This document shows, piece by piece, positions 51,787 through 63,697 of a stretch of DNA of 64,000 nucleotides. This stretch comes from Acanthacorydalis orientalis (taxonomy: Eukaryota; Arthropoda; Insecta; Megaloptera; Corydalidae). How positions within the stretch are numbered: the first letter of the stretch is position 1; every line of letters starts with the position of its first letter. The stretch lies in NCBI GenBank assembly GCA_034766995.1, contig CM068322.1, positions 1,419,589 through 1,483,588 of the forward strand, given 5' to 3'. Position numbers and translations under genes: made by a program. The notes beneath the pieces were generated by a model. The model was not told the DNA's origin, ran no database searches, and saw only the letters and a program-made list of their open reading frames with translations.

Positions 51787-54260
51787 CTAAAAATATTAAG
51801 AAGTTTTTAAAAGATGAACATTCTTATATTTATGTACTGTAAACTAGGACAATTGTGCAGGATTCTTAAATTACCTTTAAATAACACATTTATCTTATTT
51901 TTTATTTAAAAAATACTGATTGTGTTATAAAATTCTAAAACAGATAAATAAGACTCCTAATAAGTTAACCACCCGTTCTAAAAAAAAAACAAGTAATACT
52001 TATTTATTTTGGAGGAGGAAGGTGTGATATTTAGAATTTGTGAAATTTTATTACATTATTAATTTTTATCACGTAATCTAAAAACAAAATCTTTTCCTAT
52101 AAAACTAAAAAATATTATAAAATAAAAAAGAATCTGCTGCCTTTTTCAAACGAGAGCAAACAAATAAATAGCTCAAATCGAACGAAAGTATTGATAAAAT
52201 TTAAAAATTTCAAATACTCATTTGCTAATAATCCAGATTTATTAAAATACCGTACATTCACACACGCGCGATTTCATAACGAATTTCAAATGTAATCAAA
52301 AACCACAAAAATGTTTCGTACAAACTATATATTCCTCACTGTGAAGCATGCTAGTTACAACATAAAATACATGGGGTAGCATACCAACCAAAAGGGTTAG
52401 CAAACTGTTTGAGTGCATAGGGTGATAAAACAACGACACTTGTACAACCATGTTGGCGGAAGTATTTCATCATCAATAGATAAAATACAAGGGACAGTGG
52501 CTATTATATTAATTTCCTCTTTGCAAAATTTTAATAAAATCAATATAAAAAAATGAAAGTTAAAAATAATACGAAAATAACCATTAGTCACAATTACAAG
52601 ATAAGTGTATTCATTAGAATTTTTTAATCAATTAAAAAAAATAATTCCAGTCTCAAAAGAAAAGTAAACTGACAACTTTTTTCTAATAAAATGAATTAAA
52701 GTGTGTTAAAAATTAATACTAGTGCACAATATTGTTCAATATTTTTTTTAAAACAAGTTGTTAATATTATAAAAATGTATTTTAAAAACCAAATGTGTAC
52801 ACTGTTAAGTATCTAAAAATCACATTTAGGTATTAAAAAAATAAGATTGATTAAATTTTCAAAATGTATATTTATTCAAAGTTGATTGCTGCAAAAGTTA
52901 AACAAACAAACAATAGTTTTAAATAATCAACGAGATCTTTACTTTTTGAAATGAAACTTTTAAAGCCACGGTAGGGTAAAGTTCCTACTCTCTCTACCAA
53001 ATACACGTCACACGCTTGTAAAGTGGGTACTGCCCGTATATGTAGTGTAGGATGAGCCCTTTCGCAGTGTACTACCTTATCAAAAACCAATAATTTCATT
53101 CTTAGAGTATGAATTGATGGAGATTAATGAATAAAGATTAAAATATTTAATTTAACTACGTTATGTTTACTCAATTTATATACCGAATTACCGTTTCGTA
53201 ATCTTAATATCCTAAAACTTATTCACATTAAGAAAAATTAACGGTTTTAATATTTAATAAATGATGATGATATGTTTCACTTCCAAAGCGTGAGAGTTCC
53301 ACACACCATTTTTTTTTATTATGCTGATTAAATTTCTGTACGAATATATTTCGATGATGTTCTAATTATCATACATCAGTCTCGTAGTTGTTTTTTTTTA
53401 ATTTTTAAAATAAATAATAATGAAATAGAAGCAAGCGCAATAAGTACCCTTGTCGTGAGAGAACTACACATTATTGAATAACTGCTGGTACGATATTTTC
53501 GTTATTTTATTCTTAATTCAACTTTGTCCACATTATTTTATTGACAGAAGTATTGCAAATTACAAATTTAGTTTCACTACTAAGAACAACTTATTTTAAG
53601 GAGTTATTTAACAATCAAGTGCCTTTTAACAGGTATATCTTGTTTTCTCTATCAGTGTTACTTATCTAATATTTCTTTCCCACTCTGTGTTCATGATCAT
53701 CTAACTTCCTAATTTAAATTGAAAACTTTCAGCACATGCTTTTTTTGATCCAGTTGATTTTATTCAGTTATGATTTTTGTTGTACTTCTGAATGGATTTC
53801 CATGTAGAATTTAATATATTCGTTCATTCTTCTCTGCCATTAATTAGCTTTGACCTACTTGTTCGTTGTTAGTTAATGATTGATTTATTTTCTTCATATC
53901 GTTTTAAAATATATTCAATATTAGATATGAACTTTTCAAAATATACGAAATTCTTCGTTAAGAAAATTTGTTTTCATATAACTTCACTAATGTTTCATTT
54001 TACAATTAGAACATTTTTTCGTTTTCGCAATATATTTCAGTTCAAACAAAATTAGTTGCTTCTTCGTTATGGATAAAAATGTACATATAAAAAATATTAA
54101 ATTACTAGTTGAATTTCGTGCAAAATATACAACTCTGTAATATCATTTCAGTAAGTTTTGTTTCTTAATATATGATCAATGTTTTACTATACGTGAATAT
54201 ACCAATGAAAGATGAATAAAGAATTTATTGAATAAAAGAATATTTTTTGTAAAATAAATA
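51784..54260. other. AT-rich DNA without a recognised gene
   Basis: About 2.5 kb. 52960-53060 is slightly richer in G+C, inside a 75-codon minus-strand frame (52872-53099) with no recognised domain. Confidence 0.35.
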
Positions 54261-55010
54261 TTAGGTTGGTGCAAAAATAATTGTGGTTTTTACGTGTCTA
54301 GTATAAAGACGTATATATCAGTTAAAAATTATATTTTTTAATCAAAATAAAGACCTACGGCCTGCACATATTTCTCCCAACAGGAAACTAGTTTGTTTAT
54401 TCCAACAAGATACAATTCTAGAGTCATGGAATTAACGATTTCATCGAAAGCGCTTTGACCTGATGTTTGATGTTTCAAAACCTTCTCTCGTAGGAAATTA
54501 CATAAATGTTTAAAAAAATGATAATCTGTCGGAGACAGGTTCAGAGAATAAGATGGGTGAGGCAAGGTTTCATAACCCTGTTCATTTAATCTTTTTAGTC
54601 ATTTGTGGGAAGTGTGGTCAGGCGATGTCATGAAGAAGTATTGGTTCTCTTCGATTGACTAATACCGGCCGTAAACGACATCGTATCGACAGACTTCGTG
54701 TCACCGAATTTATTATTACACAAAAGAATCTCAGAGTAGAATTCGTATCGCCGAATTGCTTGATGTTCATTTGTTTTTCCAATTAGGCTCAAATATCGAA
54801 CAACTGTTGAATGATCAACATTGAGTTCTTCTGCCACATCTCGAGATGTAATGCATGAATTCGCTTTAATAATGTTTCTTAACTTATTATTGATTATAGC
54901 TGAAGGATGTCCGCGGCCCTCCTCATTATTAAAGGTTTCGTTTCCATTACAAAATTTTTGGAACTAGTGTTGAGCTGTACGTTCACTAATTGACTCTTGT
55001 TGGAGCTAAA
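54261..55010 (-). mobile_element. mariner H with Hsmar1-like end, 5' truncated
   Basis: The 3' terminus at 54261 reads TTAGGTTGGTGCAAAAATAA then TTGTGGTTTTTAC, preceded by TA. This is very close to the known Hsmar1/MADE1 terminal repeat of the mariner cecropia group. The gene is read leftward. Homology fades near 55010, before the start codon and the second terminal repeat would be reached. The interior is also deleted, giving about 750 bp instead of 1.28 kb. Confidence 0.75.
54338..55005 (-). pseudogene. mariner H transposase, degenerate
   Basis: On the minus strand, pieces of the DNA-binding region (QQESISERTAQH, then FCNGNETFNNEEGRGHPSA) come first. MAEELNVDHSTVVRYLSLIG follows (54837-54780), the second helix-turn-helix typical of this group. 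The central region carrying the first and second catalytic Asp is deleted or scrambled. The third motif, LSPTDYHFFKHL (about 54510), is kept. The tail WEKYVQAVGLYFD ends with a stop at 54338. Inactive. Confidence 0.83.
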
Positions 55011-56391
55011 GCAATGTAATTGAGGATAGAAGACGGTAATTAATGAGAACAGTAATAAAGTTTTGAGCGATTCGGAAGGGGAAGGGGTAGTAGCTTCGAA
55101 AGAAATGGATAGGGAGAGAGTGCGTTAAATAAAAATAAGGAGGCGGTGGAACCATAAAGAAAGAAGAAGAAAATGTCGAAAAACAATTCGTACATGTTTC
55201 ATCTGCTGGTAACATATAGTCAAGTTCGTAGTGATTATTTATTTTCCAAGAAAAATGCATGTTATAACCGATCTTACGAAAAAAATAGAACCGAACATTA
55301 ATAAATTGATATCAGCGCACCGGGTTTATCCTTCTCATTAGGATTATTTTTAATGTTATTCGTAATTTTTATTTTAATTATGCTTCGTTATCTTAATTTT
55401 CTGTGTGTAATGGGAATGTTACTATGGTCGATTTTAATAAATAATTTTATAATTTAAGTGTCAAGGTGTCTTATTTAAAACATTTTTGTTTACTATGTTC
55501 CGAGGGTAGAAATATATTGTAGATACATAAAAGAACGCAAATTTATGAGTGCATTTTTCTGTTCGTTCAATTTAAGAAGATAGATTTCCAAGGAGGTATT
55601 GGGTATTTTTTTTCTGAAAAGTGAGAAGTGCGTTAAATAACTTTGGGAATCCCTGCTGTAGATTGAGGGCACAGTAAGCGGGCCGGTAAGTGGACGTAAC
55701 CTTCTGTTGCACTTGGAGTTCTCTGGTTTGTCTCCCCGTAACTTTTTCGAAACATCAGTTCCTGCTGGACCGTCAGTATATTATCACACGCGACATGGAT
55801 CATGAGTTTTAGGCCCAGCACCTAATACTATCATGTGCCTGTTGCCATATCGAGTAGGAGTATCCAGCCAACGACGGATGGCATATAAGAAGAATTTCAT
55901 TTGCTTAGAAATTTTTCGGAAATCCCAAAAATGAATATCGAAAGAAGATAAATCTAAATTATATAACGACGAGTAAGAATTTCAGTTATTAACTTCTAAT
56001 CCAGATCTTTATTTTGTTCGATGTGCCAAGTAATGATTTACCATAAAGTAATTTTATTCGTGTATTTAGCTATCCTTGCCTTTTCTCTCGAATAACTTGG
56101 AGCAGTTTCTCGAATTTTGATATCTACCAATGTTAATTAAGGTCTTAGATAGATGAAATTCTTAGTTAAAAAAACAGTACTCCTTATAAATTCCAATTTT
56201 GTCGTTTAGTGAATATTTATTAACAATATATTATATAACTTATATATTATATAGCCTAAAATATGCTAATGAAATCGTCAAAAAATATTAGAAATTCAAT
56301 CAAAACGCATACCATGATTTGAAAGCATTTCTAAAAAAGTTCAATTATATAGAAAAAGTGATATTCGTATTACGAAAATATCAACATTATA
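55011..56391. other. unassigned DNA; possible hAT-like end near 55635
   Basis: On the minus strand near 55660-55635, CAGCAGGGATTCCCAAAG resembles the start of some hAT terminal repeats. 55640-55880 is less AT-rich. GTGCGTTAAATAA occurs at 55120 and again at 55629. No transposase was recognised, so no element is called. Confidence 0.3.
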
Positions 56392-57182
56392 CGAGGTCAG
56401 ACAATTAAGTAATGCGACCGATTTTTTTTCTCGGCCTGTGGTAACACTGCGAACCTGTAACTCCGCCACCGTAATAGCAGATCCCTACTTTCTCGATTGA
56501 GACCTTGACCACCCTCGTACGATCATTTCTTCGCCAGCTGTTTAGTGTTTTGTAACAACGCGCGAGTAGTGCATGTCACGAAAATGAACATCGCGCCCAC
56601 CGAATGAACATCGCTCAAGATTGTCTCGAGCAGGTTGAAAGTGATCCTACTCTTCTCGATCGAGTTATTACTGGTGATGAAAGTTGGTTCTTTCAATATG
56701 ATCCCGAAACTAAACGACAAAGCCAACAGTGGCTGGAGCACCAAGGCCAAAGAAGGCGAGAATGAGCAAGTCCAAAGTGAAAACCATGTTGATTTGCTTC
56801 TTCGACAGCAAAGGGGTGGTTCACAAAGAGTTCGTACCACCTGGACAAACCGTAAATCAAGTATTCTACCGCAATGTGCTCGAAAAATTACGAAAAAGGG
56901 TGCTCAGAGTGCGTCCAGAGATCGCGAAGACTTGGGTTCTGCATCACGACAATGCTCCCTGTCACAGTGCGTTCAGTGTCTATCAGTTTTTGGCGTCTAA
57001 AGGCATCGCAACGTTACCAAAACCGCCCTATTCACCGGACATGTCACCCTGCGACTTTTTCCTCTTCCCCCATATGAAAAAATTCGTCAAGACTACTTTG
57101 AAGGGGATCGCAGCGATGTACCTTAATTTTTAAATATACTCGATTTTTGAATTTTGTCGCATTACTTAATTGTCTGACCTCG
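56392..57182 (+). mobile_element. mariner E1, internally deleted copy
   Basis: Perfect 27-bp terminal inverted repeats (CGAGGTCAGACAATTAAG, then TAATGCGAC) at 56392-56418 and 57156-57182, with TA on both sides. The length is 791 bp. The 5' third of the transposase is missing, and about 135 bp are deleted near the 3' end. Relative to E2 it carries about 20 extra bases near 56592-56611, a short near-duplication around AATGAACATCGC. Intact ends suggest it could still be recognised by a matching transposase. Confidence 0.92.
56604..57120 (+). pseudogene. mariner E1 transposase remnant (DD34D)
   Basis: The leader is followed at 56604 by MNIAQDCLEQVESDP, so the helix-turn-helix region is absent. 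The first catalytic motif is TGDESWFFQYDP (about 56670). A frameshift after QQWLEH shifts to the frame starting MAGAPRPKKARMSKSKVKTM (56729). The second motif is VLHHDNAPCH, and the third, SPDMSPCDFFLF, lies 34 residues later, so this is a DD34D mariner. After HMKKF the sequence jumps to the last codons through the deletion. All three catalytic Asp codons remain, but no single frame joins them. Confidence 0.9.
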
Positions 57183-57847
57183 TATATGATTAGTTTCTAG
57201 AATTTGTTTTAATTTACATGCTTTCTTTTATAAAAAGACAAATACTATGAGAAACTGATAAAAAACACAATGGTGTATTGTAATCGAACGTTAACATTAC
57301 AGTACCAATGTGATAATGTTTGGAAAATATTTGGGTTTCAAACGAATGTTACAAATTATACTTTCAAAATATATAAATGAAAATATTGTGCGTGAAATTG
57401 AGAGTGCAGAGTGAACGATTAAATGCTTTGTACTGTATATCTCAACAATTAATTATTGGTTTATCTATTTTTGAACAATAAAACCGAATAAAAATGAACT
57501 GTTAATCAAGAACGATATTGTAAAAGAAACTTAAAATGTATTAACAATTTAAAAAATATATTTGTATAAAGATGAACTACAATTCCATCAAAACCAAATG
57601 ACATGCCATATAACTCAAAATACAATACACATTATGATTATTTTTTTTAGTACAAGAATGAATTCTAAAACCATTTTTAAAAACTCCATCAAATGGAATT
57701 CGCTCCGTTTTTTATTATAATAAGAAAAAGTACACAAAAATTAAAATCATGTTTATATAAATTCCTGCTCTTTTCCTCCTTTTTTCAAATATAATTTTAG
57801 TATATATTTAAAAAATAATTGGCTATATAAGCAGTATTAATCAATTT

Positions 57848-57849
<2 letters not shown>
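57183..57849. other. AT-rich DNA without a recognised gene
   Basis: No supportable feature was seen. Confidence 0.4.

Positions 57850-57938
<89 letters not shown>
57850..57938. repeat. (TA)n microsatellite
   Basis: About 42 units with one G interruption near 57888. Confidence 0.97.
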
Positions 57939-57939
<1 letters not shown>

Positions 57940-58988
57940 AATATTACGGAAAAATAAAAAATGACTTTTCTTAATATTTGTAAGTCGTTCATTCCTCGCC
58001 GTGTTGTTGTGTTCAATGTCCCGGCATTATACAGATATATTAGAAGTTCTCCATCACTATTTTGTACTACTCGTCTTTTTATTGTACTGTTTCATTACAT
58101 CGATCCGTCAGCGAGCAAATGATCGGGAAGAATTAGGTTCGGATGTCTTGTAACATATATCGTATACAATTGTAAATTTCATAAAGTGTACATTTTTATA
58201 ATATAAGCGATAAGTAAGCTCTCTATCCCCTTATTTTCAGGAATTCACTATATTTCCTTTTCTACATAAGACAGCAATGTCTGACAATGTAATGAGATAA
58301 TAAAGAAACAGCGAATTTCTAAAAGTAAGGAAATAGGGACCACTCTTATCAGTTTATTTATTCGGTTATTTTGTGTATTAAAATACACAGTTCATGAAAT
58401 ATGCAGTTATATACAACCAATAAGTAAGCTTCACAATCCATTACTTTGGAAACAATAACTTTTATACTATTTTTTCATTAAATAAATGTTTTTCTATTTT
58501 CCAAAAATTCACAATCAATTTTCTAATATCCTAATAATATTTTAATTAAAATATTTCATAAATACATAGTCATATGTCATTTCAAACTCTTTATAGTATG
58601 GTAACTTTATAGTATGGTACTCATGTTATTGTATCAGTAACTTCTCTTTTTTATATAAATTGTATACTTTTCCCATCTGAATTTGTAAAACTAAAGATAC
58701 AAATTATTATTCTTATCTACATTATCCAAAATAACTCAATTGTTAAATCATGTCTGAGATATTCTATTTCCAAAAGTAAGTAAAGATAGAAAAATACATT
58801 TATCAAATAAATTTCTCTTCGAATAATATGGAAACTATGACAAATGTTCCATTTCAATGAATTTTCTCCTGTTTACTTATTATATTTATCTTGTATGACT
58901 ATATTTAACCATAAGCTGACCCAAATAAATATATTTGAAAACTTTTTCGATTTTTGATGACAACCTCTCTTTGGAAAATAAATCAACG
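57939..58988. other. AT-rich DNA without a recognised gene
   Basis: No supportable feature was seen. Confidence 0.4.
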
Positions 58989-59057
<69 letters not shown>

Positions 59058-59067
59058 TATATATATG

Positions 59068-59105
<38 letters not shown>
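58989..59105. repeat. interrupted (TA)n microsatellite
   Basis: TA tracts broken by GCAATGTATG and GTAAATA near 59024-59070. It ends exactly at the left end of mariner E2. Confidence 0.96.
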
Positions 59106-59106
<1 letters not shown>

Positions 59107-60011
59107 GAGGTCAGACAATTAAGTAATGCGATAAAATTCAAAAATCGAGTATATTTAAAAATTAAGGTACATCGCTGCGATCCCCTTCAAAATAGTCCCC
59201 TCCCGGATCTATACACTTATTCCAGCGAGTTTTCCAGTTTTCGTAACAATTCTGGAACACTTCTTGTGGGACCTCTCCGAGTACCCTCGTCACAGATTCT
59301 TGGATATCTTCAACGGAGTCAAAATGTCGACCTTTGTCGAATTTTTTCATATGGGGGAATAGGAAAAAGTCGCAGGGTGACATGTCAGGTGAATAGGGCG
59401 GTTTTGGTAACGTTGCGATGCCTTTAGACGCCAAAAACTGAGAGACACTGAACGCACTGTGACAGGGAGCATTGTCGTGATGCAGAACCCAAGTCTTCGC
59501 GATCTCTGGACGCACTCTGAGCACCCTTTTTCGTAATTTTTCGAGCACATTGCGGTAGAATACTTGATTTACGGTTTGTCCAGGTGGTACGAACTCTTTG
59601 TGAACCACCCCTTTGCTGTCGAAGAAGCAAATCAACATGGTTTTCACTTTGGACTTGCTCATTCTCGCCTTCTTTGGCCTTGATGCTCCAGCCACTGTTG
59701 GCTTTGTCGTTTAGTTTCGGGATCATATTGAAAGAACCAACTTTCATCACCAGTAATAACTCGATCGAGAAGAATAGGATCACTTTCAACCTGCTCGAGA
59801 CAATCTTGAGCGATGTTCATTTTCGTGACATGCACTACTCGCGCGTTGTTACAAAACACTAAACAGCTGGCGAAGAAATGATCGTACGAGGGTGGTCAAG
59901 GTCTCAATCGAGAGAGTAGGGATCTGCTATTACGGTGGCGGAGTTACAGGTTCGCAGTGTTACCACAGGCCGAGAAAAAAATCGGTCGCATTACTTAATT
60001 GTCTGACCTCG
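59106..60011 (-). mobile_element. mariner E2, internally deleted copy
   Basis: The ends are the same as in E1 (CGAGGTCAGACAATTAAG) at 59106 and, inverted, at 60011, with TA outside both. The length is 906 bp. It lies in opposite orientation to E1 with 1,923 bp between them. It has the same missing 5' third as E1 but keeps the complete 3' part of the gene. It was inserted into the (TA)n array, since short TA repeats continue on its far side (60012). Confidence 0.92.
59162..59859 (-). pseudogene. mariner E2 transposase remnant (DD34D)
   Basis: The leader frame from 59859 crosses into MNIAQDCLEQVESDPILL and the first catalytic motif TGDESWFF. A frameshift at the same position as in E1 leads into a 177-codon frame (59695-59162) starting MAGASRPKKARM. 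It holds the second motif HHDNAPCH and the third SPDMSPCDFFLF, 34 residues apart. The tail VFQNCYENWKTRWNKCIDPG and YFEGDRSDVP is the normal mariner C-terminus. The DNA-binding domain is absent. Nearly identical to E1 where both exist. It could make a catalytic fragment at most; no evidence that it does. Confidence 0.92.
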
Positions 60012-60276
60012 TATATAGTTGAACTCTGTGGGATGGACTATATATTCATGATATAATCTTTACTCATTATATTATTAATAGGTAAATACCATCTAAACTT
60101 TAACTTTTCTATATAAAACTCAATTAAATGATCACATATTATGTTAAAATGAAATATTTAATAAAATAAAATAAAAATAAATATAACATTTAACTAAACT
60201 ACGTGTAAATATTAACATAATCATCAATTTACTTAACAGTTGCTCCCCTTTTCAAATTAAACATATGGCTTTAAAT

Positions 60277-60319
<43 letters not shown>

Positions 60320-60739
60320 CTGGTACAATCGCATTAAATTGTATAAAAAATTATATTAACAAAATCCTCAATTACTGATGTCACTGAATTACAAAACCAA
60401 CGTACTGTAATAAACTACTTTCAATTGTTTAAAGTATAGAAATTAAAAATAAAGTCATATTTATATAACTGATTTATAAATCACCGTAATATAAATTTAT
60501 TTATAAAATTAAATTAATATGGTACTTAAAAGTAATATGAGCAAAATTTTCCTTAAAGATAGACATTATAATGCCGTTAATAGAAACTATCAATAAAATA
60601 ACCGGACTACTAGTGGCTGGTACTAAATAGAATGTTTGTGCATAAAGGTGACATTTCAAATCCTGGATGGAAATCTATAAAATAATGGCCAACTTGCTTA
60701 GCACATGCGAATAAACCAAAAAAGTACACATTGAATCTG
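60012..60739. other. AT-rich DNA, perhaps including the 3' flank of mariner G
   Basis: The right terminal repeat of mariner G should lie at about 60600-60740 but was not recognised. Confidence 0.35.
60279..60316. repeat. (TA)n microsatellite
   Basis: About 18 uninterrupted units. Confidence 0.96.
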
Positions 60740-61765
60740 TTTGCGATTAGTGATTTGAATAATCCACGCATCTTTCCCAAATGTAATCTTCTAACTGAAT
60801 ACGACACTTGAAAAACTGGATGACCGACACTTTCTTCAGCTTCGAGATTCTCTCACGGAAGTGGATTTCTTCCATGTACTGAAAATTGCTGTTTGTGGCC
60901 TTTATCGCATTTTCATTCAAGCTACATCGCTTTCCAACCAAAAAAATTTAGAGTTTCAGGAACGGATATGAATCTGAGGCAGTTAAATTAGGCAAATATG
61001 TTAGATGCGGAAGGATTTTAAACTTCAGTCAAATTCGGCCAATTCTTGCTGAGTGACAACACTTGAACGAGCCGGTGTATTGTCATGATGAAATAACACT
61101 TTTTTCTCGGCTATATTGGGAAATTTTTCCATGATTACTGCCTTCAACTTCTCCAAAAATACTGCGTAATATTGACCAGCAACTGTCTTTCCATTCTGAA
61201 GATAGTCGATCAAGAGAATTCCTTTGGCATCCCAGAAAACTAACGCCATTACTTTTCCAGTAGAGTAAACTGTCTTTGCTTTCTTCGGAACCGTTTCACC
61301 GCATGCAAATCACTGTTTTGATTGTGTCTTTGATTTTGATGTGTAATGATGAATCCAAATTTATGGTCATAAAACGCCGTATGAAATCTGTCCGATTTTT
61401 CTTAAACTGTTCAAAGAAATTCACGGTTCCAACAATACTGATGTTCGCGTACGAACTCGTTTTGCTCTCTAGTGAGCAAACGTGGCACCTACCTTGCAGA
61501 ATGTTTTTTCACACGCAATTTATTATACAAAATGAAATGCTTTAACTTAGTTGAGATTCCTATGACTTTTGCTATCTTGCTCAATTTCACTCGCCGATTG
61601 GACAAAATCATGTCAGGATCTTTATCGATGATTTCTGGCGTGATAGGTGTTCTCGAACCTTCCGAGCGTGATACATTCCGATGCTCGTTTTACCACGTTC
61701 GAATTCTTTCACAAAGTCGACTGATTTCGTAGGAAGGATAAGATTAACACAATGTAACAAATATC
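60740..61765 (-). pseudogene. mariner G transposase, degenerate
   Basis: Read on the minus strand. The N-terminal region near 61740-61560 gives broken pieces (a DRRVTIREI-like stretch reads NRRVKLSKIAKVIGIS), followed by VPRLLTREQNEF. The first catalytic block, usually VDETW, reads TINLDS and is lost. From 61249 a 74-codon frame reads MALVFWDAKGILLIDYLQNG and holds the second motif VLFHHDNTPA with its Asp. The third region near 60990 reads LTASDSYPF after a frameshift. The C-terminus continues as VGKRCSLNENAIKATNSNF with a stop at 60747. Terminal repeats were not found. Inactive. Confidence 0.82.
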
Positions 61766-62042
61766 CTCTCATTGATTTCCTTCGCTGTTTTCGATTTTTT
61801 AAAAAAAAGAACTAAATCACATCTCGAATTTCGATTTTATCCATTTTGCATTTTCACATGAAAAGTTTGTGTTGAAACAACTGTCACACGAAAAAGTAAT
61901 AGCGTAATAACGTGCAACTCCACATACGTTACTAAAAAGGATGGAACTATACATATACAGTTGTAACAGAATATAGACAGTTCTCTCCCTCTCCCTCAGC
62001 GCGTACACGAACCAAATTACTCTTCAAACTACTCTCATGTGT
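61766..62042. other. AT-rich DNA without a recognised gene
   Basis: No supportable feature was seen. Confidence 0.4.
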
Positions 62043-62044
62043 AC

Positions 62045-62101
<57 letters not shown>
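62043..62101. repeat. (TA)n microsatellite
   Basis: About 28 units with a C interruption near 62054. Confidence 0.96.
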
Positions 62102-62103
<2 letters not shown>

Positions 62104-62528
62104 AATCTTAAGACATCTGATAAAATTACGATGACACTTTTCAAGTGACTCCCTTCGCAACATTACCAACAACATCAGTTTCTCATTCCGTTTTAAGCCA
62201 CTCCAACCTTACTCATTTCTCAACAAGCAGCCATTTTAATTAGTCTGATTTATCACAACGAAATGTTAGACTCATTTACGACTTGCGAGAGAGGATTTAG
62301 ATCATGACACGTCCTATGCTAACTCGTCCCTTCTTCCTTTACTTCTCATTACCTGTTGAAATGAGTTCTTGCGAAAGATAAATTACAATTCCTTTCACTC
62401 GACCATACTTCACAAATTCATTACTAATAGTTAAATGGATTGACGATAATTATTTTTAAACTTTTATAATGGCCAGTTTAATAACGTTTTGAAATAAAAT
62501 TGATATATTTTCCAGTTATATGTATGTA
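62102..62528. other. AT-rich DNA without a recognised gene
   Basis: 62130-62420 is slightly richer in G+C; no reading frame or RNA gene was recognised. Confidence 0.35.
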
Positions 62529-62539
62529 ATATGTATATA

Positions 62540-62584
<45 letters not shown>
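62529..62584. repeat. (TG)n-(TA)n compound microsatellite
   Basis: About nine TG units then about 15 TA units. Confidence 0.95.
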
Positions 62585-62586
<2 letters not shown>

Positions 62587-63616
62587 TTATTATTATCATT
62601 ACTAAAAAATTTTTGAAACAATATAATTCTAATTGTTATTAATATTTTATATATTTTGTACTGTTTTACTTTCTACCATACAAAAAAATAGTCAATTATA
62701 AAATTAATAGATTTTCAAAACAAATTTACGGCAACTTTAATTTAAAAAATATGTTTTAAATAATTGTTATTTAAAAACTAAATGTACCTTTAAATATTTT
62801 AATACATATATTAATATTCGAGTGAATTACTTCTGATATCATGCATTATCAATTATAAGAGCATATACATAAAACACATTAAAAATATTTCATTTCATTT
62901 AATTTAACATTTTAAGGATAGGAGATTCATATCTAGGTCTTTATCAAGCCATTCTCTGGAATCAAAATGCAATGATTTGTATTCTATTTGAATAAATAAT
63001 CACAAATTGTATTCATATTTTATGAAAAGTTCATATTGTATACTATTAATGTTATCATACATCTTTATATTTTTATTTATACAGCAAGATATGCCGAGAG
63101 AGCCCTAAATATATACAAAACATAGGAAGGTAATTAATATGTTAAGAAGTCAACAGATTTAACTAGTGTCATCGAAAAATTATTGAATTGTTGTGTATTA
63201 TACGTAAAATATTAATAACATTACCCTTGTGCACATATCTTTATTCTATTACAAACAGCAAATTTCCAGCACGTTATTAAAAATATACCACAAATATCCA
63301 AAACTAGGTTTCAAACCCTTAATATTACTGAATACGAAAAGAACATTCGATAAAATGTGCCGATTAATTTAAATACTTACAGCTATTAGAAACGCCATTA
63401 AATTAAATGTCTATTCTTATTTCACATCATACAATAAAAACATTTGTGGTAATTCATTTTCGTCGACATGTTACCTTCGTCGATATATACCACACTTTCT
63501 AATATGTCTTTACTTTCAGAATCACTCTCCAATAAATTATCTTGCAAAATTGAAACTACACTATCAAAAAACATATTCTCAAAAATTTGCAATATTTTTC
63601 GAATCGCAAAAATTAA
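62585..63616. other. AT-rich DNA without a recognised gene
   Basis: No supportable feature was seen. Confidence 0.4.
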
Positions 63617-63697
63617 AAGCTAGTTGATCCTTTGCATTTATAAAAATACAAAGACATCAACTAGCTTATTGATTTTATTTATAAAAATAAAATCAAT
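63617..63697. repeat. two adjacent stem-loops
   Basis: Stem 1 (63617-63667) pairs AAGCTAGTTGAT with ATCAACTAGCTT and then TTTG with CAAA. Stem 2 (63668-63697) pairs ATTGATTTTATTT with AAATAAAATCAAT, 13 of 13, with a 4-base loop. Both are centred on TTTATAAAAAT. No gene lies next to them. Confidence 0.85.
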
